From NCBI GenBank assembly GCA_012843025.1, contig DURT01000088.1, forward strand, positions 1-58,758: a stretch of DNA of 58,758 bases, given 5' to 3'. This document shows, piece by piece, positions 52,986-58,758 of the stretch. Positions within the stretch are counted from its first letter, which is position 1; each line of letters opens with the position of its first letter. The notes beneath the pieces are model-generated. The model was not told where the DNA came from. It saw nothing but the letters and a program-made list of their open reading frames with translations, and ran no database searches. This stretch comes from Tissierellia bacterium (GTDB lineage Bacteria > Bacillota > Clostridia > Tissierellales > Sedimentibacteraceae). A program made the translations under genes and the position numbers.

Positions 52986-55900
52986 ATGAAGGATTACCTT
53001 GTTGGATTAGATATAGGTTCTACTACTGTTAAAATTGCTGTATTGGATAAGGATGGCAATATAATACATAAGCAATATGAAAGGCATTATTCCGATATTA
53101 AAAATACTGTTACGGAAATTATTAATAATTCATCAGAATACCTAAAGGACAACGAAATTCGAATAAGCGTTACTGGTTCCGGTGCCATCGATGTATCCAA
53201 GTACTTAGATATTCCCTTCGTTCAGGAAGTTGCGGCATCAACAGCTGCAATAGAAAAATTTATCCCAGATACTGATGTAGTTATAGAACTTGGTGGAGAA
53301 GATGCCAAGATAACATATTTGTCAGGAAACATGGAACAGAGAATGAACGGTTCCTGTGCAGGAGGTACTGGTGCATTTATTGACCAAATGGCAGTATTGA
53401 TGAAGACAGACGCTGCAGGGTTAAATGAACTTTCGAAAAAACATGAAACAATTTATCCCATTGCTTCCCGTTGCGGAGTTTTTGCAAAATCAGACGTACA
53501 GCCCTTGCTTAACGAAGGAGCAAGACAGGAGGATATAGCAGCTTCAATTTTCCAAGCGGTTGTAAACCAAACTATAAGCGGACTTGCCCAGGGAAGACCC
53601 ATAAAGGGAAATGTGGCATTTTTAGGGGGACCTCTGTTTTTCTTGTCAGAGTTAAGGGAAAGGTTTAAGGAAACTTTGGAACACGCTGAAAATACCCTAT
53701 GTCCTGCTGATGCTAACTACTATGTTGCCATTGGTGCTGCCTTAATGTCTGCTGATAATGAAAAAATATCCTTCAATGATTTCTATCAAAAGATGAAGAA
53801 CAAGATGGAACATTCGGATTATCATTATCGCAAACAAGAATTAGAACCTTTATTTAATAACGAAGAAGAATATGAAGAATTTCTGAAACGACATAATCAA
53901 CACAAAGCAAAAAGAAAAAATATGGATGAATACTCAGGACCTGCCTTTTTAGGTATTGATGCAGGTTCAACTACTACAAAATTAGTACTTATTACGGAAG
54001 AAGGAGAAATACTACATTCCTATTATGGAAGCAATGAAGGAAACCCCCTGAATTCTGCAGTCAAAGCTGTAAAGGAACTCTATGAAAACATGCATTCGGG
54101 AATTAAAATAGCTTATACTGCGGTAACCGGTTACGGAGAACATTTAATAAAGGCTGCTTTAAATGTGGATGTAGGTGAAATTGAAACAGTCGCTCACTAC
54201 AAGGCTGCGGATTTTTTCCTTAAAGGCGTAGACTTTATAATTGATATAGGCGGCCAGGATATGAAAAGCATGGTAATTAAAAATGGAGTTATAGATTCCA
54301 TCATGCTTAATGAAGCCTGTTCCTCAGGCTGTGGCTCATTTATTGAAACTTTTGCAAAATCATTGGAAATGTCCGTTCAAGAGTTTGCTGATGCTGCCAT
54401 GTTTTCAAGGCATCCAGTAGACTTGGGAACAAGATGCACTGTTTTTATGAACTCAAAAGTTAAACAGGCTCAGAGAGAAGGTGCAACCTTAAGCGACATT
54501 TCTGCAGGAATTTCATTTTCAGTAGTAAAAAATGCCCTATTTAAAGTAATTAGATTAACTTCTGTTGAATCATTGGGAGAAAAAGTAGTGGTGCAGGGAG
54601 GTACCTTCTACAACAATTCCGTTCTTAGGGCTTTTGAACAAATTACTGGACGTAATGTAGTAAGACCTGATATAGCAGGTATAATGGGAGCCTTCGGAGC
54701 AGCAATTATCGCCAGAGATAAATATGAAGAAGGAATGGAAAGCAGTTTCGTAAAAGCTGAAAATCTACATAATTTTTCCTTTGAAACTTCCATGGAGCGA
54801 TGCGGCCTTTGTACCAATAACTGTTTACTAACTATAAATGAATTTTCTGACGGAAGATACTTTGTATCTGGCAACCGATGTGAAAAAGGTTCTGAAAAAT
54901 ATATACCTGTTGAGAAAAAGGAACCATTACCCAATTTATACAAATATAAAAATAAGCGTGTTTTCGACTATAAACCTTTGTCCCTTAAGGAAGCAAAGAG
55001 GGGAATTATAGGAATCCCCAGGGTTCTGAACATATATGAAGATTATCCTTTCTGGTTCACTTTTTTCAATGAATTGGGATATAGGGTTGTACTTTCAGGC
55101 GTGTCCAGTAAAAAAATCTATGAATTGGGAATGGGTACCATACCTTCAGAGTCTGTATGTTATCCGGGCAAAATAGCCCATGGCCATGTAAAAGACCTAA
55201 TAAATAAAAAAGTTAAAAAGATTTTCTATCCCTGTATTTCTTACAATATAAAGGAAGATGATGATGCAGGAAACCACTATAATTGTCCCATAGTAGTATC
55301 TTATCCTGAAACTATAGAAGCAAATGTAAATCTTAAAGGTGTTAAATTTTACAAGCCCTTTTTGAACCTTAACGATAAGGAAAGATTAGTTAAAAAGCTT
55401 TATCGTGAGATAGGAGAATCAGAAAGCCTGTCCTTCGATGAAATAAAAAAAGCAGCTGAAAAAGCATACAAGGAATTGTTTGCTTACAAACAAGATGTTT
55501 TAAAAGAAGGAAGCAGGGCATTAAAATATATAAGAGATAATAACAAAAAAGGTATTGTTCTTGCCGGCAGACCCTACCACATAGACCCAGAAATCAATCA
55601 CGGCATAGCTGAAATGATTGAAAGCTACGGTTTAGTAGTACTGTCTGAAGATTCTATAGAAGATATATATCCTATCGAAAGACCCCTTCGTGTAATTGAC
55701 CAATGGGCATACCACACCAGGTTGTACAAAGCTGCTACCTATGTTTCAAATACTGACGATTTAGAATTAGTTCAGCTTAATTCCTTTGGATGCGGATTAG
55801 ATGCCGTAACAACAGACCAGGTTTGTGAAATACTTGAAAAAAACAATAAAATATATACTGTAATTAAAATAGATGAAATAACTAACTTAGGAGCCATAAG

Positions 55901-57248
55901 AATCAGATTACGCTCCTTAATGGCTTCCATGGAAGAAAGAGAAAAAAGCGGCATCGTTCATAAGCGTATTGAAGAAAGTAGGAAAAGAGTTGTTTTTACA
56001 AAGGAAATGAGAAAGAATCATACCATATTAGTACCTCAAATGTCGCCTATTCATTTCCAATTCATTGAAACAGCGGCTAAGGCTTCAGGTTATAATGCAG
56101 TTGTTCTACCTAAAGCAAGTAAGGAGGATATAGATGTAGGCTTAAGGGTTGTTAACAATGATGCCTGTTATCCTTCAATCATAGTGGTAGGTCAACTTAT
56201 AAACGCGCTACAGTCAGGAAAATATGATTTAAACAATACTTCTCTCATGATATCTCAAACAGGAGGAGGTTGTCGGGCAACTAACTATATAGGATTTATA
56301 AGAAAGGCTTTAAAAGATATTGGCTGCGAAAATATTCCAGTAATTTCATTTAATGTTGTTGGTCTCGAGAAACAACCAGGCTTTAAAATAACACCTTCTT
56401 TTGCTAAAAGACTGGTAATGGCGATAGTTATAGGAGATACATTAATGCGTGCCACCTACAGAACCAGGCCTTATGAAAAAGTAAAAGGTTCCGTAAATAG
56501 TCTTTATAAGAAATGGGTTGACCTTGCTCACAAGGTAATAAAAAGTGCAAAAATGTGGGAGTATTATAATCTTATTAAAAATATTGTAAGAGATTTTGAC
56601 AACATAGAATTAGATGAAAGTATAAAAAAACCAAGGGTAGGTATAGTTGGAGAGATACTGGTAAAATTCCATCCTGATGCAAACAATGACGTATTTTCTC
56701 TATTAGAAGAAGAAGGTGCTGAGGTAGTGGTTCCTGATCTGTTAGATTTCTTCTCCTACAGTGCTTACAACGGTGTTATAAAATACGATGAACTTCTGTT
56801 AGGTACAAGAAGGTCCAAAGCAATTGATAATTTTGCAGTAAAAATTTTAGATATATACAAAAAACCCAGCGTAGAAGCTTTCCGAAATTCAAAAAGATTT
56901 TCAACTCCGGCAAACATTAAGGAATTGGCACATAAGGCTAAAAAGTTCTTATCTTTGGCCAACCAAACAGGTGAAGGATGGTTTTTAACGGGTGAAATGA
57001 TAGAGCTTTTAGATAGCGGCATTAACAACATACTATGTCTTCAGCCCTTTGCATGTCTTCCCAATCATATAACAGGAAAAGGAATGATTAAAAAGCTTAA
57101 AGATGCTTATCCCTTATCAAATATTGTCCCCATAGATTATGATCCGGGAATGAGCGAAGTAAATCAAATAAACAGAATTAAATTAATGCTTACCAATGCG
57201 GTAAGAAATATGAAAGGAACAGAAAAAGAAAGTGTTGTCTCAATCTGA
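52986..57248 (+). CDS. Large 2-hydroxyacyl-CoA dehydratase activase-like protein
   Basis: A 1420-residue protein. It has two BadF/BcrA-type ASKHA ATPase domains, each with a GSTTVKI/GSTTTKL phosphate loop (LDIGSTT near residue 9, GIDAGSTTTK near residue 325), and a following DUF2229/HgdB-like domain with a CGLCTNNC cluster (about residue 605). GGTGAF (about residue 127) and GCGSFIE (about residue 445) carry the cysteines of the [4Fe-4S] cluster between two subunits. Such fusions activate radical 2-hydroxyacyl-CoA dehydratases by ATP-driven electron transfer. The partner dehydratase is not here. It has its own promoter and is monocistronic. Confidence 0.88.
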   Translation: MKDYLVGLDIGSTTVKIAVLDKDGNIIHKQYERHYSDIKNTVTEIINNSSEYLKDNEIRISVTGSGAIDVSKYLDIPFVQEVAASTAAIEKFIPDTDVVIELGGEDAKITYLSGNMEQRMNGSCAGGTGAFIDQMAVLMKTDAAGLNELSKKHETIYPIASRCGVFAKSDVQPLLNEGARQEDIAASIFQAVVNQTISGLAQGRPIKGNVAFLGGPLFFLSELRERFKETLEHAENTLCPADANYYVAIGAALMSADNEKISFNDFYQKMKNKMEHSDYHYRKQELEPLFNNEEEYEEFLKRHNQHKAKRKNMDEYSGPAFLGIDAGSTTTKLVLITEEGEILHSYYGSNEGNPLNSAVKAVKELYENMHSGIKIAYTAVTGYGEHLIKAALNVDVGEIETVAHYKAADFFLKGVDFIIDIGGQDMKSMVIKNGVIDSIMLNEACSSGCGSFIETFAKSLEMSVQEFADAAMFSRHPVDLGTRCTVFMNSKVKQAQREGATLSDISAGISFSVVKNALFKVIRLTSVESLGEKVVVQGGTFYNNSVLRAFEQITGRNVVRPDIAGIMGAFGAAIIARDKYEEGMESSFVKAENLHNFSFETSMERCGLCTNNCLLTINEFSDGRYFVSGNRCEKGSEKYIPVEKKEPLPNLYKYKNKRVFDYKPLSLKEAKRGIIGIPRVLNIYEDYPFWFTFFNELGYRVVLSGVSSKKIYELGMGTIPSESVCYPGKIAHGHVKDLINKKVKKIFYPCISYNIKEDDDAGNHYNCPIVVSYPETIEANVNLKGVKFYKPFLNLNDKERLVKKLYREIGESESLSFDEIKKAAEKAYKELFAYKQDVLKEGSRALKYIRDNNKKGIVLAGRPYHIDPEINHGIAEMIESYGLVVLSEDSIEDIYPIERPLRVIDQWAYHTRLYKAATYVSNTDDLELVQLNSFGCGLDAVTTDQVCEILEKNNKIYTVIKIDEITNLGAIRIRLRSLMASMEEREKSGIVHKRIEESRKRVVFTKEMRKNHTILVPQMSPIHFQFIETAAKASGYNAVVLPKASKEDIDVGLRVVNNDACYPSIIVVGQLINALQSGKYDLNNTSLMISQTGGGCRATNYIGFIRKALKDIGCENIPVISFNVVGLEKQPGFKITPSFAKRLVMAIVIGDTLMRATYRTRPYEKVKGSVNSLYKKWVDLAHKVIKSAKMWEYYNLIKNIVRDFDNIELDESIKKPRVGIVGEILVKFHPDANNDVFSLLEEEGAEVVVPDLLDFFSYSAYNGVIKYDELLLGTRRSKAIDNFAVKILDIYKKPSVEAFRNSKRFSTPANIKELAHKAKKFLSLANQTGEGWFLTGEMIELLDSGINNILCLQPFACLPNHITGKGMIKKLKDAYPLSNIVPIDYDPGMSEVNQINRIKLMLTNAVRNMKGTEKESVVSI

Positions 57249-57261
57249 CAACACTTTTCTA

Positions 57262-58308
57262 TTAACCAATTGTAGCCACCATAACTGCTTTAATTGTATG
57301 AAGTCTATTTTCCGCTTCATCAAAAACTATGGAATTTTTACTTCTAAATACTTCGTCGGTAACTTCTCTTATATCGTATCCTAATTCAATTTGTTCCTTT
57401 GCCAGCTTGGTCTCAAAATCATGGAAGGCAGGAAGGCAATGCATAAATTTTACTTCTTCGTTCCCAGTGGCTTTTAATAAATCCATAGTCACCTTGTAAG
57501 GAGCAAGTAATTTAACCCTTTCCGGTATTTGATCTTCTTCCCCCATAGATGCCCAAACATCTGTATAAATTACATCAGCTCCCTTAACAGAATCTATACT
57601 GTCGGATATTTCAATTTTTGCTCCTGTATAGTGTGCAACTTCATACACTTTTTTTAAAATTTCTTTATCTATTTGATCTGCTAACTCCTTTGGTCCTAGC
57701 GCTACATAGTGCATTCCCATTTTTGCACATCCATACATCCAGGCATAAGACATATTATTTCTAATATCACCGGTAAATACTACCTTAACCTCATTCAAAG
57801 GCTTTGTTATATGCTCTTCTATAGTAAGCATATCTGCCAATATTTGAGTGGGATGGTCTACATCCGTCAAGCCGTTCCAAACTGGTACTCCTGAATATTT
57901 GGCCAAATCCTCCACAACCTTTTGTTGAAACCCTCTGTATTCAATTCCATCAAAAAATCTTCCCAATACTTTTGCTGAATCTTCTAATGATTCTTTCTTA
58001 CCTATTTGCGAACTGCTAGGGTCAAGATATACCACATGGGCTCCTTCGTCCAATGCAGCAACTTCAAAAGCACATCTAGTTCTTGTTGATGTTTTATCAA
58101 ATAAAATAACTATGTTTTTATCTTTTAGTAAATAGTTATGAATTCCTGATCTCTTATTTTCTTTAAGGCTGTGAGCCAAGTTCAATAAATATCTGATTTC
58201 TTCTGGGGTAAAATCCATTAGAGTTAAAAAACTGCGTCCTTTTAAATTTACTTCAATAGCGTCATCTTTTATGGTTGAAAAATTTCGTACTTTCAAATTA
58301 ACTGCCAT
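57262..58308 (-). CDS. argF: Ornithine carbamoyltransferase
   Basis: Makes citrulline from ornithine and carbamoyl phosphate. The 348-residue product shows the carbamoyl-phosphate loop STRTRCAFE (about residue 75), the [11 protein letters not shown] segment near residue 147 and [10 protein letters not shown] near residue 290. GGAGG lies before the ATG. It is convergent with the activase gene and has an AT-rich upstream region. Whether it acts in biosynthesis or arginine deiminase catabolism cannot be told without neighbours. Confidence 0.95.
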   Translation of the reverse strand: MAVNLKVRNFSTIKDDAIEVNLKGRSFLTLMDFTPEEIRYLLNLAHSLKENKRSGIHNYLLKDKNIVILFDKTSTRTRCAFEVAALDEGAHVVYLDPSSSQIGKKESLEDSAKVLGRFFDGIEYRGFQQKVVEDLAKYSGVPVWNGLTDVDHPTQILADMLTIEEHITKPLNEVKVVFTGDIRNNMSYAWMYGCAKMGMHYVALGPKELADQIDKEILKKVYEVAHYTGAKIEISDSIDSVKGADVIYTDVWASMGEEDQIPERVKLLAPYKVTMDLLKATGNEEVKFMHCLPAFHDFETKLAKEQIELGYDIREVTDEVFRSKNSIVFDEAENRLHTIKAVMVATIG

Positions 58309-58577
58309 AACATCCTCCGTAATATTTATAAATGTTTTTGTATTTTTAATATATTATCAGAATTTTTTATTAATTGCAAGAGTTTTTTTATAAATATTTA
58401 CTTATATTTTTACTATATTTTAAATATTCGCATATATAATATATCTGTATATTTATTGGTATTATGCGTTTTTGTAATATCTGTCACTATGTATTTTACA
58501 AAGTATCATAAATAATTAACCATGGAGTCCTATGAATAAACAATCATTCTTATGTTAAATGTTTTTATAAATTTGCA
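58309..58577. other. AT-rich spacer upstream of argF
   Basis: No gene is seen. The stretch is very AT-rich. A tentative argF promoter on the minus strand is TTGCAA-17-TAATAT (around 58355-58380). Several AAATATTTATAAA-like palindromic segments near 58321 and 58390 could be ArgR sites, but the matches are not convincing in such AT-rich DNA. Confidence 0.3.
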
Positions 58578-58612
58578 TAAAAAAATACAGTTGGAGTTCT
58601 TTCCAACTGTAT
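58578..58612 (-). terminator. Rho-independent terminator of the rRNA operon
   Basis: Stem ATACAGTTGGA/TCCAACTGTAT with a short loop, followed by TTTTTTTATG on the minus strand. It lies just 3' of the 5S rRNA gene and ends the operon. Confidence 0.92.
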
Positions 58613-58617
58613 TTATA

Positions 58618-58734
<117 letters not shown>

Positions 58735-58758
58735 TAGGTCATACGCAACAAGCATCAA

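Noticed and set aside
58309-58450. ArgR operator boxes before argF
   Set aside because: Only AT-rich palindrome-like segments were found, not above what such base composition gives by chance.

Overview
The window is about 58.8 kb of AT-rich chromosome from a low-GC, anaerobic, spore-forming Firmicute, most likely a clostridial or Tissierellia-type amino-acid fermenter. This rests on a Tlp spore protein gene, a one-chain pyruvate:ferredoxin oxidoreductase, a sensory [FeFe]-hydrogenase operon, a BKACE/Kce-type enzyme of lysine fermentation, a Re-type citrate synthase, a B12-dependent ribonucleotide reductase and a very large 2-hydroxyacyl-CoA dehydratase activase, all with consensus sigma-A promoters and strong Shine-Dalgarno sites. 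The species is not identifiable from the sequence alone.

Layout. 1-5.7 kb: pyrimidine-rich spacer, then recR-ybaB-dnaX, a PurM-like gene (candidate alpha-ribazole kinase), rpmE and rho. 5.9-9.1 kb (+ strand): 2Fe-2S protein, HydS-type hydrogenase with PAS domain and SpoIIE-like phosphatase, behind a Rex-like operator. 9.1-21.6 kb: glpX, kce, ddl, murF, tlp, por/nifJ, hprK, uvrC, nagB. 21.7-31.8 kb: nrdJ with two NrdR boxes, an ECF S-component plus DUF1893 gene behind a structured leader, a RACo-like corrinoid activator, a membrane transporter with an M20 amidohydrolase, a MetH-activation-domain-like gene and a second M20 gene. 31.9-36.2 kb: a Re-citrate synthase, aconitase and isocitrate dehydrogenase operon, the oxidative branch to 2-oxoglutarate.

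36.5-45.1 kb: a complete type III-A CRISPR effector operon (cas6, cas10, csm2-csm6) with an unusual divergent uracil-DNA glycosylase at its 3' end. No adaptation genes are present. Instead of a uniform array, two short sets of degenerate CRISPR-like repeats sit before and after csm6. These keep the hairpin and the 3' tag while their loops vary. This is the feature of the window most worth following up.

45.2-58.8 kb: a secreted anchored protein, a TipA-like MerR regulator divergent from a YczE-type membrane protein, a family 4 uracil-DNA glycosylase, a two-repeat protein, the Fur-controlled feoA-feoB-FeoB-associated operon (including a 51-residue Cys-rich protein), a PII-like protein, a UPF0173 hydrolase, the 1420-residue activase, argF, and a 5S rRNA gene at the right edge whose rRNA operon continues outside the window.

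Themes that join the genes: corrinoid salvage and reactivation (candidate cblS and cblT, RACo-like protein, MetH-activation-like protein, B12-dependent nrdJ), redox and hydrogen sensing (HydS operon, Rex-like sites), and anaerobic amino-acid metabolism (kce, Re-citrate synthase, activase). Functions are inferred from residues and motifs visible here and knowledge of the families; no database search was run.
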